Shown here piece by piece: positions 8,959-20,136 of a DNA stretch of 64,000 nt. A model generated the notes under the pieces. It did not search any database and was not told where the DNA came from. It saw nothing but the letters and a program-made list of their open reading frames with translations. Source of the DNA: Acidimicrobiales bacterium (GTDB lineage Bacteria > Actinomycetota > Acidimicrobiia > Acidimicrobiales > JAHWLA01); assembly GCA_035536915.1 (NCBI GenBank), contig DATLNE010000014.1:29162-93161 (forward strand), given 5' to 3'. Every line of letters begins with the position of its first letter. The stretch's first letter is position 1. The translations under genes and the position numbers were made by a program.

Positions 8959-10194
8959 CTATGAGAACGACGTAACCGTGCCGTCCACGGCCACCAGGCG
9001 GTAGCCGCTGCCTGCGGGGGCCATGCCCGCTACCGGCGCCGTGGGCTGCCCACCGAGCGAGCCCCGGAAGGGCGCGCCGCCGAAGGTGAAGATGCCGCCG
9101 TCGGACGCCACCAGCCAGTAGGCGCTCGGCCCGGCGGCGGCCATGCCGACCACCGGCTTGTTGAGGCGCTGACCGCCCGTGCTGCCCGCGAAGCCCGCGT
9201 CACCGAAGGTGAAGATGCCTCCGTCCGATGCCACCAGCCAGTAGCCGTTGCCGCTGGGCGTCGCCGCCATGCCCACCACCGGCTTGTTGAGCGGCGTGCC
9301 GCCCATGCTGCCGAGGAAAGCTGCGTCGCCGAAGGTGAAGATGCCGCCGTCGGAAGCGACGAGCCAGTAGCCGTTGCCCGTGTTGGTGGAGGCCATGCCG
9401 ACGATGGGCTGGTTCAACGGCTTGCCGCCCATGCTGCCGAGGAAGCTGGCATTGCCGTAGGTGAACACGCCGCCGTCACCCGCCACCAAGCGGTAGCCGC
9501 CGCCGTCGGGGGTGGGCGCGCCGCCCACCATGAGCCGCTGCAACGGCAAGCCCTCGGCACCGCCGTGGCCGGTAGCGCCGTCGGCCGCCGTCACCGCACC
9601 GAGTCCGGTGACCGACCACCACCCGCCGCCGGGCTTGGTCATCACCGCCACGATGTCGGCGCGCACGGGGTCGCCGCCCATGACCCCGCCGTCGCCGACC
9701 CACTCCCAGTGCCACGCCTCGTCGCAGCCGCTGCCGCCGGGTCGCGCCCAGCCCGGGTGGTTCCAGCCGTAGTGGGAGGCGTTGGCCTTCAGCCACGCGT
9801 AGGCGGGCGACGAGAAGGTGAGGCCGCCGCGCCGGTCACGGAAGTCGACGGCCTTGCCCCATCCGTGCATCGACGTCCCCGGCCGCGCCGCGCACGGGCC
9901 CCAGGCGGCACGCTCCTCCACTTGGCCGTCGTAGGGCCGATAGCACTCGGAGGTGGCGAGGTCGACGCCTTCGTGGCGGGCGGCGGCGAGCAGCAGGTGG
10001 AGGCTGGTGGCCGCGGGCCGATAGGCCACGCACCGGGGGCCGACGGTAATGAGGTCGGTGCTGTGCAACTGCCCGTTGCTGCGGCCCGGCACCGGCGTGG
10101 GCCGGTTGTCTGGGTGGACCGCAGGACCGGCGGAGGCGGGCGCCCCCACGGCAACGAGCACAGCGGTGAGGGCCACGAGCAACGAACGACGCAT
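8959..10194 (-). CDS. Secreted M15 (VanY-like) D-Ala-D-Ala carboxypeptidase with propeller-like repeats
   Basis: 411 residues with a clear signal peptide (residues 1-22, cleaved near ASAGP). Residues 40-165 form an M15 peptidase domain: metal and catalytic residues are visible in [11 protein letters not shown] (His110, Asp117) and in the C-terminal HWEW (His162). Residues 230-411 hold at least four copies of a repeat of about 43 residues whose core is [16 protein letters not shown] followed by GSMGG, known from actinobacterial surface proteins and likely a propeller or cell-wall binding domain. The start ATG 10194 follows a run of six G. Predicted role: trimming of peptidoglycan stem peptides at the cell surface. 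Divergent from aconitase with 117 bp between. Confidence 0.88.
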   Translation of the reverse strand: MRRSLLVALTAVLVAVGAPASAGPAVHPDNRPTPVPGRSNGQLHSTDLITVGPRCVAYRPAATSLHLLLAAARHEGVDLATSECYRPYDGQVEERAAWGPCAARPGTSMHGWGKAVDFRDRRGGLTFSSPAYAWLKANASHYGWNHPGWARPGGSGCDEAWHWEWVGDGGVMGGDPVRADIVAVMTKPGGGWWSVTGLGAVTAADGATGHGGAEGLPLQRLMVGGAPTPDGGGYRLVAGDGGVFTYGNASFLGSMGGKPLNQPIVGMASTNTGNGYWLVASDGGIFTFGDAAFLGSMGGTPLNKPVVGMAATPSGNGYWLVASDGGIFTFGDAGFAGSTGGQRLNKPVVGMAAAGPSAYWLVASDGGIFTFGGAPFRGSLGGQPTAPVAGMAPAGSGYRLVAVDGTVTSFS

Positions 10195-10311
10195 CCCCCC
10201 AGTGTGGCGGGTAGGAGGGCCAGAGCATGCGGTTTCGGGACCAGCGCGACGCGGGGCGACAGTTGGCCGAGCGAGACGAAGAAGTGCTTGACCTCCTGTA
10301 GGTTCCGCGTC

Positions 10312-13006
<2,695 letters not shown>

Positions 13007-13023
<17 letters not shown>

Positions 13024-14341
13024 GCCGACGGTACGACCGCGATGTCCACAGGGCGGCGGTGACGGCCACGCCGAGGAGCCCGGCGAGCGTGAACATCATG
13101 GCGATGCCCCGGTCGGGCCCGACGCCGAACCAGCCGCCGATGGCGTCCGCTCCACCACCGTCGGTCATCAGCGGCATGAACACCACCTCGGCCAGGGGCG
13201 CCATGAGGAACGCCGTCAACGGCGAAGCGGCGTTCTCCACCAGCTGCGAGAAGCCGAAGACGCGGCCCTGCCGCTCGTAGGGGATGGCGCGCTGGAGGAT
13301 GGTGTGCTCGGCGGCTTCCAGCACCGGCACCAAGGCGAGCCATACGATCATGCCGACGACGAGCATGACGATCGACGACCGCAGCGCTAACACGGAGCAC
13401 GCGGCCCAGTTCACGAGGTTGCCCCGCAGCAGGACGCGCAACGGATCGGGTCCCAGCCCGTAGCGCGACACGAACAGTCCGCCTCCGATGAAGGCCAAGC
13501 TGATGAAGCCCCACAGCACGCCCCATGCCTCGACCGACACCAGGTTCAGCCCGTAGGCATCCATGAGCGCCATGAACACGCCCGCCAACAGGTTGTTGAA
13601 GGCCGTCAGGAAGATCAGCATCGACAGCCCGGGTACAGCACGGATGGCTTCCAACGCGGCATGCACGTCGACATGGCGGCGCGGCGCACCCGGGGCAACT
13701 GGTTCCGGTTCGGGTTCGTCGATGGTGATGGTGAAGAGGTGGACGAGGGCGACCACGGTGAGCCCGAGCGCCAGGTAGTACGCCCACCCCATGCCGAGCG
13801 TGCCGATGACCAGGCCGCTGAACACCGAGGTGATGGCGAAGGAGGCCCCGGTGATGGTCCCCACCATGCCGTTGGCGCGGTCACGATGCGGCTCGGGGAC
13901 GAGCAGGGTCACGCACGTCGCCATCACGATGGCGCGCAAGCCGCCTGCCACCGATCCGAGCAGGGTGGTCAGGGCGAGCAACCAAAACCACGGGCCGCGG
14001 AGGCGCAGCAGCTCGTCGCGGTCGACCGTCAGGAACACCATGGTGGCCACGGTGAAGCAGGCGGCCGAGGTGGCAGTGGCCAGGACCAGCGCCTGGTGCT
14101 TGCGGTGAAAGTCGACGAACGTGCCGAAGAACGGCCCGAGGATGGCAGACGCGATGGCCGAAGCCCCGCCGATCATCCCGGTGGCCACCACCGAGCGGGT
14201 CTCCAGGTAGACCCAGAAGGTCAGGGCGAACCACAGGAACGTGCTCGTCACCCCGGCGACGAGCGTGTTCAGAAGCAACCGCCGGAACGCCGGCGGCACC
14301 ACGGCGAGGACTGCTTCGGGTTCTGCGACGTCTTCGCTCAT
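13007..14341 (-). CDS. MFS transporter
   Basis: 444 residues with about 12 hydrophobic segments and a charged cytoplasmic loop ([15 protein letters not shown]) between the halves. The family moves small molecules using the proton gradient; the arrangement resembles macrolide-type and other drug exporters, but the substrate cannot be inferred. Last gene of an ArsR-SRPBCC-MFS operon: its ATG overlaps the stop of the SRPBCC gene (ATGA at 14338-14341). Expression is likely controlled by the ArsR-type operator at 15757-15778. Confidence 0.85.
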
Positions 14342-15156
14342 GCCTGTGCCGCTTCGGGTGCGGCGTGCTCGCGGGCGACTCCTTCGAGCCAGGCCTGCCA
14401 CGCGGGCTGTTCGGCCTTGGCGTAGTCGGACGCGGCGTCGGAGAAGACGTACCCCTGTACGTGCACGCCGCTGGTCGTCTCCCCCGAGTTGAACGAGTAG
14501 AAGTTGAGCAGGCCTGGCACCGGGGATTCCATGCGCACCAGGAAGTGCCGCGGCACGACGCGCTCGACCTCGCCGAGGACGCCACGTTCGTCGACCTTGT
14601 CGCCGACGGCCTCGGCGCCGAGCTTGGCCTGCAAGGCGGCGATGGTCTCTTCGGGCGTGGCCGGGAAGTCGTCGACGCCGGCCCATATGGCGGAGGCGTG
14701 TTGGCCGGGGAAGTGGGTGAGGTAGAGGCGGAGGTTGTCGAGGATGGCACCCCAGCCGTGTGTCATCTCGTCGAAGAACTCGTTCTCCCAGTCGGCGCCG
14801 GTGCCGAAGGCGCTGGTGACCACGGTGACCACGCAGGTGCCGCCGGAGCGGGCTTCCACCAGGAACTCGGTGGCGAGTGGCGTCACGTCGGCGTCGGGGT
14901 GGCCGCTGAACTCGTCCCAGTCCTCTTCGTAGGCGAAGCGGCGGGCGGGCTCGAAGGCCGTGACCCGCCCGTTCGATGTGACGCCCGGGCCCATGTGGAA
15001 GGCCAGGGCACCGCCCTCGCGGGCGTCGAGCTCGGTGGACATCATCCACGAGGCGATGCCGTCGGCGGTGGCGATCGCTTCCCACACCTGCTCGGGGGTG
15101 CCGGGGACGACGAGGGTCAACTCGAAGCGGTGCGGGACGTTGCAGTGGTCGGTCAT
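14338..15156 (-). CDS. SRPBCC/AHSA1-type ligand-binding protein
   Basis: 272 residues. The first 150 match the START-like AHSA1 fold: it opens with a beta strand and the typical VPGTPEQVWEAIATADGIASWM, and ends in a long helix around residues 120-145 (DNLRLYLTHFPG). The C-terminal 120 residues form a second, weaker SRPBCC-like unit. These proteins bind hydrophobic ligands in a cavity; no catalytic residue can be assigned. The gene sits between an ArsR regulator and an exporter with 4-nt overlaps on both sides, a common actinobacterial arrangement in which all three genes are co-expressed. Confidence 0.82.
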   Translation of the reverse strand: MTDHCNVPHRFELTLVVPGTPEQVWEAIATADGIASWMMSTELDAREGGALAFHMGPGVTSNGRVTAFEPARRFAYEEDWDEFSGHPDADVTPLATEFLVEARSGGTCVVTVVTSAFGTGADWENEFFDEMTHGWGAILDNLRLYLTHFPGQHASAIWAGVDDFPATPEETIAALQAKLGAEAVGDKVDERGVLGEVERVVPRHFLVRMESPVPGLLNFYSFNSGETTSGVHVQGYVFSDAASDYAKAEQPAWQAWLEGVAREHAAPEAAQA

Positions 15157-15740
15157 CGGGTCTCCTCGACGGCAGGCTTGGGATGGGCGGCGACGACGAG
15201 CCGGTGCGGGCGGCCGTGGTCGTGGTGGTAGCGGGCGACAAGGTCGAGCACGGAGGCAGTCAGCTCGTCGGCGAAGGCGGCGCGGTCGGCGGCCGAGCGG
15301 AAGCGGATCTCGGTGTCGACGGTGAAGGTGGGAAAGCGGCGGCCCGTGGCATCGGCCTTGCGGGCCAGGCTGCCGACCTCGCGCATGATGCGGCCTGCGA
15401 GGGCGATGAGGTAGCGGGCCGACATGCGGTCGGCCACGTCGTCGGGGCGGGCGCCGTCCTCGGCGATGGCGGCGGGCGAGACGACGTAACTGGCCGCCGT
15501 GGCCCGCACCAACCGCTCGGTGATGCCCCCGTGCATGCGGACCTCGGCCAGTTCCACGAGGCCGTGAGCCTCAAGGGTCTTGAGGTGGTAGTTCACCTGC
15601 TGGCGAGAAAGGTCGACGCGGGCCGCGAGGCCCGCAGCCGACGCGGGCGCGTCGGCCAGTTCGGCCAACAGCCGAGCCCGCACAGGGTCGAGCGCCGCGG
15701 CTGCCACCCCCGGGTCCTCGATAACGTCGACGTCTCGCAC
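15153..15740 (-). CDS. ArsR-family (HTH_20) transcriptional regulator
   Basis: About 195 residues. A winged-helix domain lies at the N-terminus, with the recognition region around GLAARVDLSRQQVNYHL, followed by a helical C-terminal half. No metal-binding Cys pair is visible, so it probably senses an organic ligand rather than a metal. GTG 15740 is chosen because the protein then starts directly before the fold (RDVDVIEDPG); a TTG at 15764 is possible but lies inside the palindrome 15757-15778. The gene heads the operon with SRPBCC and MFS genes (GTGA/ATGA overlap at 15153-15156). Likely an autorepressor acting at the palindrome. Confidence 0.82.
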   Translation of the reverse strand: MRDVDVIEDPGVAAAALDPVRARLLAELADAPASAAGLAARVDLSRQQVNYHLKTLEAHGLVELAEVRMHGGITERLVRATAASYVVSPAAIAEDGARPDDVADRMSARYLIALAGRIMREVGSLARKADATGRRFPTFTVDTEIRFRSAADRAAFADELTASVLDLVARYHHDHGRPHRLVVAAHPKPAVEETR

Positions 15741-15756
15741 TACGGGCAGCTTGCCT

Positions 15757-15778
15757 CTTGACAACTTTTCTTGTCAAG
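15757..15778. promoter_or_regulatory. Palindromic operator of the ArsR operon
   Basis: A perfect inverted repeat, CTTGACAA and TTGTCAAG, separated by 6 nt, sits directly upstream of the preferred ArsR start and covers the alternative TTG start. Size and symmetry fit a dimeric winged-helix repressor. It also lies 57 bp upstream of the divergent zinc-peptidase gene, so it could influence both directions. Confidence 0.65.
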
Positions 15779-15834
15779 GACGGCTGTGGACCGGCGAGGC
15801 TTGCCGCTTCTCCGACAGGGGAAGTAGCGACGTC

Positions 15835-16668
15835 ATGCGATTCCGCCGTGACGCCAACCTCGACACCTCTCAGATCGGCGATCGCCGCGGCATGCGCGCG
15901 GGCGGGCCGGTGCTGGCTGGTGGTGGGTTGATCGGGCTGGTGTTCCTCGTCGTGAGCCTCCTGGCCGGCGGGGGCGGCGACGGCTCGGGCTTGCAGTTGG
16001 GCAGCGACGAGTCGACGTCGGACCTCTCGGCCCAGTGCCGCACGGGCGACGACGCCAACCAGCGCGACGACTGCCGCATCGTCGGCGTGGTCAACAGCGT
16101 GCAGCGCTTCTGGGAAGGCCAACTGCAGGGGTATCGCCGAGCCCGCACGGTGTTCTTCGAGGGAGCCACGCAGACGGGCTGCGGGAATGCCACGTCGGCC
16201 GTCGGCCCGTTCTACTGCCCCCTCGACCAGACCATCTACATCGACCTCGGGTTCTACGGCGACCTACGCACCCGTTTCGGTGCGCGCGGTGGGCCGTTCG
16301 CCGAGGCCTACGTCATCGCCCACGAGTACGGGCACCACGTCGAGAACCTGCTCGGCGTCCTCGATCGCGCCAAGCGGGGCGACGCGGGTGCCGAGAGCGA
16401 CAGCGTCAAAGTCGAGCTCATGGCCGACTGCCTGGCGGGCATGTGGGCGCGCGGTGCGGTCGACACCGGGTACATCGAAGAGCTCACCGACGCCGACATT
16501 CGCGACGGCCTCGACGCCGCCGCCGCGGTGGGCGACGACCGCATCCAAGAGCGGGCGCAGGGGCGGGTCGATCCAGAGTCTTGGACGCACGGATCGGCCG
16601 AGCAGCGCCAGCGGTGGTTCAGCACCGGCTTCCGAACGACGAACGTGGAGCAGTGCCGAACTCTCTGA
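15835..16668 (+). CDS. Membrane-anchored neutral zinc metallopeptidase (YpfJ/KPN_02809 family)
   Basis: 277 residues. A short N-terminus with the family hallmark RDANLDTSQIGDRR, one transmembrane helix (about 25-45), a linker, then a zinc peptidase domain with the HEYGHH motif (about residue 165) and a downstream ELMADCLAG segment supplying the third ligand. The catalytic part should face outward. ATG 15835 follows AGGGGAAGTAG. The physiological substrate of this family is unknown. Divergent from the ArsR operon. Confidence 0.88.
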   Translation: MRFRRDANLDTSQIGDRRGMRAGGPVLAGGGLIGLVFLVVSLLAGGGGDGSGLQLGSDESTSDLSAQCRTGDDANQRDDCRIVGVVNSVQRFWEGQLQGYRRARTVFFEGATQTGCGNATSAVGPFYCPLDQTIYIDLGFYGDLRTRFGARGGPFAEAYVIAHEYGHHVENLLGVLDRAKRGDAGAESDSVKVELMADCLAGMWARGAVDTGYIEELTDADIRDGLDAAAAVGDDRIQERAQGRVDPESWTHGSAEQRQRWFSTGFRTTNVEQCRTL

Positions 16669-16706
16669 CGGCAATGTGTCTGCCGCGCAAACTCGCGGCA
16701 AGGCTG

Positions 16707-17834
16707 TCACGGGATGCGGACGAATCCCCCGACTTGATCTGCGCGAGGCCTGCTCGTCGGGACGTCGATACCCGGCCCAGCGAGGCGCCACGACACGCGG
16801 AGGTCGCCGGGAAGGGTTTCCGGGGGGATCTCCGCCTCCATCCGGAACTCGGCCGTTTTACCCGGGTCGATTGCCTCCACGGGAGTGCAATTGAGCGCGT
16901 AGGCGTCCACCCGTGAAACCCCACGGCGACCCCCCACGCTGTTCTGGCCGAGCTCGATCACAAACGCAGGGCAGGGATCGAGGACGATTGCCACTTCCGT
17001 CGGGTTCCGCAGCATCACACGGAAATAAAGAACCTCGCCCGGCATAGCCGTAGGGGGCAGCCAGATCTCCGCCCCCAGGGATCGGGCGGGAGAGGGCATC
17101 GGGGGCGGTGCTTCGTTCAGGCGCTCGAACGACCCCAGCAAGAGGTGCGAGACGACCTCGTCGGCGGTGCACTCGGGCCGACGCGGTCGGTCAACCGGGG
17201 CACCGACGTCGCCGTCGATACCTTTCAAACGCACGACGACGCGTTGGCCCTCAAGGGGGACATTGCAACCCGGAGGGGTCCAGTCCACACGCAGGCGGGC
17301 GGGACTGCCGCGCTGAATGTCGATGCGAGAGTCCGCAGGTACCCGCGATTTCCGAGCTTCACCCCGAGACTCGACGCGAACCTCCTCGATGCCCTCGATC
17401 CGACAGGAGTCGCTCGACGCCGTTCGTAGCTCCATGAAGCCGTACACGCCGCCGCCGACCGTCTGTGCGAACCACTCGGGGAAGCGAGCCTCGAGCTCCG
17501 AGCGTTGGCAGCTACGCCTTGCCCGTTGGGGTTCGACAGGAGGCGGCTGCAGCCGCAGGGACTCCGGGGAGACACGACGACCCGTCCACGGAACACTGCC
17601 GTCGGCATGGGTGGTGGCGGCGGTCTGTGGCAGTGTCGAGGGCGACGGTGCCGTGGACCGGTCACCGGACGCGCAGGCAACAAGCAAGGCCAGGGCTCCG
17701 GCGAGCCCGACCGCTACGAGTCGTCGTTGCGCTACGACTCGTCCCCGCCGCCGCGATACACGTTCGGTGGGTCGTCGCAGAAGCGAACCTCTCCGGGCGT
17801 TTGCTCGATGTTCTCGTAAAAGCTGAGCTTCCAC
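16707..17834 (-). CDS. Putative lipoprotein, function unknown (start uncertain)
   Basis: A lipobox is clear (LALLVACAS), preceded by a basic stretch and followed by a Ser/Thr/Pro linker, then about 300 residues of beta-rich extracellular domain with several Cys residues (RRSCQRSEL, SDSCRIEG, PPGCNVPL, LNCTPVEA, DPCPAFV). I do not recognise the family. No ATG, GTG or TTG lies close to the lipobox in this frame; the first is GTG 17834, which would give an unusually long basic leader and overlap the broken gene upstream. A CTG at about 17780 has GGAGAGG 7 nt upstream and could be the true start. The gene may therefore be slightly damaged at its 5' end. Confidence 0.6.
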   Translation of the reverse strand: MEAQLLREHRANARRGSLLRRPTERVSRRRGRVVAQRRLVAVGLAGALALLVACASGDRSTAPSPSTLPQTAATTHADGSVPWTGRRVSPESLRLQPPPVEPQRARRSCQRSELEARFPEWFAQTVGGGVYGFMELRTASSDSCRIEGIEEVRVESRGEARKSRVPADSRIDIQRGSPARLRVDWTPPGCNVPLEGQRVVVRLKGIDGDVGAPVDRPRRPECTADEVVSHLLLGSFERLNEAPPPMPSPARSLGAEIWLPPTAMPGEVLYFRVMLRNPTEVAIVLDPCPAFVIELGQNSVGGRRGVSRVDAYALNCTPVEAIDPGKTAEFRMEAEIPPETLPGDLRVSWRLAGPGIDVPTSRPRADQVGGFVRIP

Positions 17835-18048
17835 GGGCTGCCGTTGCGAAGAAGATTCACACTGCGCGGGCGTGGTGGGGCGAAGTCGCACTGATCCCAC
17901 GGGTTCAGGTCCACCCCTGCTCTGTGTCGGCGGTGAATGCCTCCGAAGGGTAATCCGACGGTGGCTCCGAGAGGTGGTAGACCTCGCCGAGGGCGGCACC
18001 AGAGCCGGCGCCTCTGCACTGCTTCGCCGCTTTGCGGGCGCAATCGCT
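17732..18048 (-). pseudogene. Broken hypothetical gene next to the island end
   Basis: Two protein-like segments lie in different frames. The first reads ALGEVYHLSEPPSDYPSE and on to TADTEQG near 17918; the second continues as VDLNPWDQCDFAPP and ends in NVYRGGGDES with a stop at 17732. A single-base shift near 17918 would join them into one coherent protein. The upstream frame runs open into the left repeat of the island, so the 5' end is undefined. Function unknown. An alternative is that the first segment ends naturally at the TGA near 17908 and only the second segment is a gene. Confidence 0.35.
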
Positions 18049-18066
18049 GTGTACAGGGCTTTGCAG
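18049..18066 (+). repeat. Left copy of the island attachment core
   Basis: GTGTACAGGGCTTTGCAG, identical over 18 bp to 27055-27072 inside tRNA-Cys. An 18-bp match by chance in a window of this size is very unlikely. To the right the two copies retain weak similarity (TGCCTGACC versus TGCCTAAGCC). Confidence 0.75.
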
Positions 18067-18118
18067 ACCGCTGCCTGACCTTGGGAACTCCCTGGCCAGA
18101 GGCAGTTTATCGGTGTGG

Positions 18119-18137
18119 TGGGGAGCGCTTGGGGAGC
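18119..18137 (+). repeat. Left arm-type repeat
   Basis: TGGGGAGCGCTTGGGGAGC, exactly repeated at 26901-26919 in the same orientation. Each copy holds two TGGGGAGC units 11 bp apart, about one helical turn, as expected for integrase N-terminal-domain arm sites. Confidence 0.55.
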
Positions 18138-18220
18138 AAGATCGAGGCTCGTGGCGGGCGATCGCGGTGAGCAGCGGTCAATGTGGGCGCGCCGGCCGCC
18201 ACCGAGCAGTACGTCGGTCG

Positions 18221-18461
18221 TCAGCTGCTCGCGCCGCGGGACATCCGGACCCACTGCTTGACGGCCTCGGTGTTGCGCCAGTGGGGGTAGTCCTTGGGTC
18301 GGAGCAACCCTGCACCTTCTCGGATCGCTGACTCGAGCTCCAGCCGCTCAAGCCTCTCCCGCGCCGCTTCCTCCAAGAACCGGCCTCGCCCGCGCTGGCC
18401 AACCATGGGCGTCCACTTGCTTGACCAACTCGTCATTGAAAGTCACTCGCATCTGCGACAT
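18221..18461 (-). pseudogene. Frameshifted VapB-type ribbon-helix-helix antitoxin, toxin missing
   Basis: The N-terminal part MSQMRVTFNDELVKQVDA and the C-terminal part VGQRGRGRFLEEAARERL, ending in PKDYPHWRNTEAVKQWVR, are in frames offset by one base near 18405. Together they give the usual VapB layout: beta strand, two helices and a C-terminal toxin-binding tail with a conserved Trp pair. One inserted base explains the break. A PIN-domain toxin would be expected immediately downstream, but no PIN start follows in the 150 bp left before the island end. Either a decayed antitoxin or, less likely, a sequence error. Confidence 0.6.
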
Positions 18462-19277
18462 CTGCGTCTGGGCTCGCTCGGCGTGGTCCCGACTATGCCC
18501 ACTCGGTCAGCGCAGCGCGGCCTAAAAAAGCAAAACCAGGCCAGCAGCTGAGGCTACTGGCCCGCACCATTGTTGGCCCCCGACGACAGCCCACACGAGC
18601 CTGTCAAGGGGCGCCCGGCGGCTCGTGTCCGGCCTCGGCTCCGCCGCCCCTTGACCGGCTCGTACGTGCCAGCGAGGGCTGACAGTCCCACCCACGCGAG
18701 GGACGACAGACATCAAACGGAACCCGACGACGACCACGATGACGAGGCCGGAACCAGATATTCAGCAGGAGGTCGACTGAGTACTTACGTCACTTGACAG
18801 CAAGGCCGATAAAGGCTGCACACACTTTGCACAGCAAGCTGTGGCCACCCATGTCGCCGCCCGCCACGGGCTGCTGTCAGGTCGCAGCGGTCGTTACGAC
18901 GACGGCGTGGCAGGCGCACCTCTCCCGAGCCCACTGCGCGTCAGTCTGCGTGAGGAAGTCGATCACGATCTCTCGTCCGCGATCGCGCCGACCGCGGCGT
19001 TCGTATGGGTGCGCTCCATGCCACCGTGATGAACCTCGGCACCGCGGGACGACCAGAGCGTTCGCTGGACGCGTCCCGAGCCCGTCAACCGCTGCAGACG
19101 CGATAGGTGCTGCCTTCCTGCTCAGCTTGCCGCGTGTAGTCGAGGCGTCATTCGGAACGGGTTGGGCGACGGTGCGTCAGGTGACCGATCTCGCCGGTGC
19201 ATTCCTCCTCCGGCCCCGAGGCACGACTAGCCAAACGGAGACGAGCTTGGGACCGCGATGAGAGGCACCCGTCCCCG
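18462..19277. other. Island stretch without a convincing gene
   Basis: Open frames on both strands here are short, Arg/Pro/Thr-rich and lack ribosome binding sites or recognisable motifs. The only structure seen is the inverted repeat at 18604-18654. Base composition is a little lower in GC than the flanking chromosome. Confidence 0.5.
18604..18654. repeat. Inverted repeat with 10-bp arms
   Basis: TCAAGGGGCG at 18604-18613 and CGCCCCTTGA at 18645-18654 pair perfectly around a 31-nt GC-rich loop that can itself fold. No T-run follows, so a terminator is not obvious. Possible roles are a structured RNA, a protein site or a mobile-element end; undecided. Confidence 0.5.
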
Positions 19278-20000
19278 TCAGTCGCCGCTCTCAGCAGCCG
19301 CCGCCGCGGCGACCTTCTTGGCGGCGTCCTGCATCGACAAACCGTCGCCAATGGTCAGGCCCGACCGCGCTGCGAGCAGCGGACTCACCGCTCGGAGGGC
19401 ATCGAACGTCGTGCCGTGGGCGACAGGAATCACCCGGTCAGTGAAGAGCAACGCAGAGAGTTCCTGGTCGGCGACTCCCTGGGCCTCCAAGCTCTTGAGC
19501 AGCGCCGGGGTCACGAGCACGATCCCGATGCGGGACATCGCCAGGCCTCTATCGATCTCGCGCAGGAGCGACTTGCCGAGTCCGACCTCGGTCTCGCTGA
19601 ACCAGACCGTCGCACCGCTCGCGACCAGCTCGTCGTAAAGATCCTTCGCTGCTCCCTGCCGGTCATCCCAGGCGTGGCAGAGGAAGAGGTCGCGACGGTC
19701 GGGGTAGGTCCGCGCCTGCACCTCGGCAACACGGACGACCGGCTCGAACGTACGCCACTCCGTGGGCGAGTACGACACGGTCCCGCCGCCGCGCAGGCGA
19801 CGCGTGCCACCACCGCCGCCGCCCGACGGGACACCGCTCGACGACCCGCCGCCGTACGACCCTCTGCCTCCCGTCGGGTATCGCGAGGGAGGGCTGTAGG
19901 AGGAGTATAAGGACGATCGGTAACGGCTCCCGCACGCAGGACAGTTCGCGGCGGCGGCCGCAGATCGGTGCCCTCGAACGGGTGCCGTGCATCGCGCCAT
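19278..20000 (-). CDS. TIR-domain protein with N-terminal Cys motif
   Basis: 240 residues. A small zinc-binding-like N-terminus (Cys4, Cys20, Cys23 in NCPACGSRY), a low-complexity Ser/Tyr/Gly/Pro linker (about 25-75) and a TIR domain (about 102-205) opening with RRDLFLCHAWDDRQGAAK. The putative NADase glutamate lies in VWFSETEVGLGKSLLREI (Glu136 or Glu138). Bacterial TIR domains commonly deplete NAD+ or make cyclic-ADP-ribose signals during anti-phage defence. ATG 20000 is preferred over an ATG five codons upstream because the Cys motif starts there. It is intact although neighbouring genes are broken. No sensor gene is coupled to it, so if it acts in defence the trigger is unknown. Confidence 0.78.
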   Translation of the reverse strand: MARCTAPVRGHRSAAAAANCPACGSRYRSSLYSSYSPPSRYPTGGRGSYGGGSSSGVPSGGGGGGTRRLRGGGTVSYSPTEWRTFEPVVRVAEVQARTYPDRRDLFLCHAWDDRQGAAKDLYDELVASGATVWFSETEVGLGKSLLREIDRGLAMSRIGIVLVTPALLKSLEAQGVADQELSALLFTDRVIPVAHGTTFDALRAVSPLLAARSGLTIGDGLSMQDAAKKVAAAAAAESGD

Positions 20001-20136
20001 GCTCCGAGGATACAAGCGATGGCCACGATCTCATGGAACGATCGCAGATCGCGAAACGTGGCGCGAACGTGTGATCGTCAGACCCAAAAGCATCGGCGGC
20101 GACCGCGGGCTCTACCCCCGGACGCCCCGGACGTCG

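Noticed and set aside
9565..10311. Apparent N-terminal extension of aconitase
   Set aside because: The extra 249 codons lie opposite the M15 peptidase gene and have no family match; AcnA starts at 10312.
18049..18100. A second, partial tRNA-Cys gene at the left island end
   Set aside because: Only the 18-bp anticodon-arm segment matches; acceptor, D and T arms are absent.
18794..19261. A 155-codon plus-strand frame in the island
   Set aside because: No ribosome binding site, odd composition (Arg/Ser/Pro/Cys), no motif, and no continuity with neighbours.
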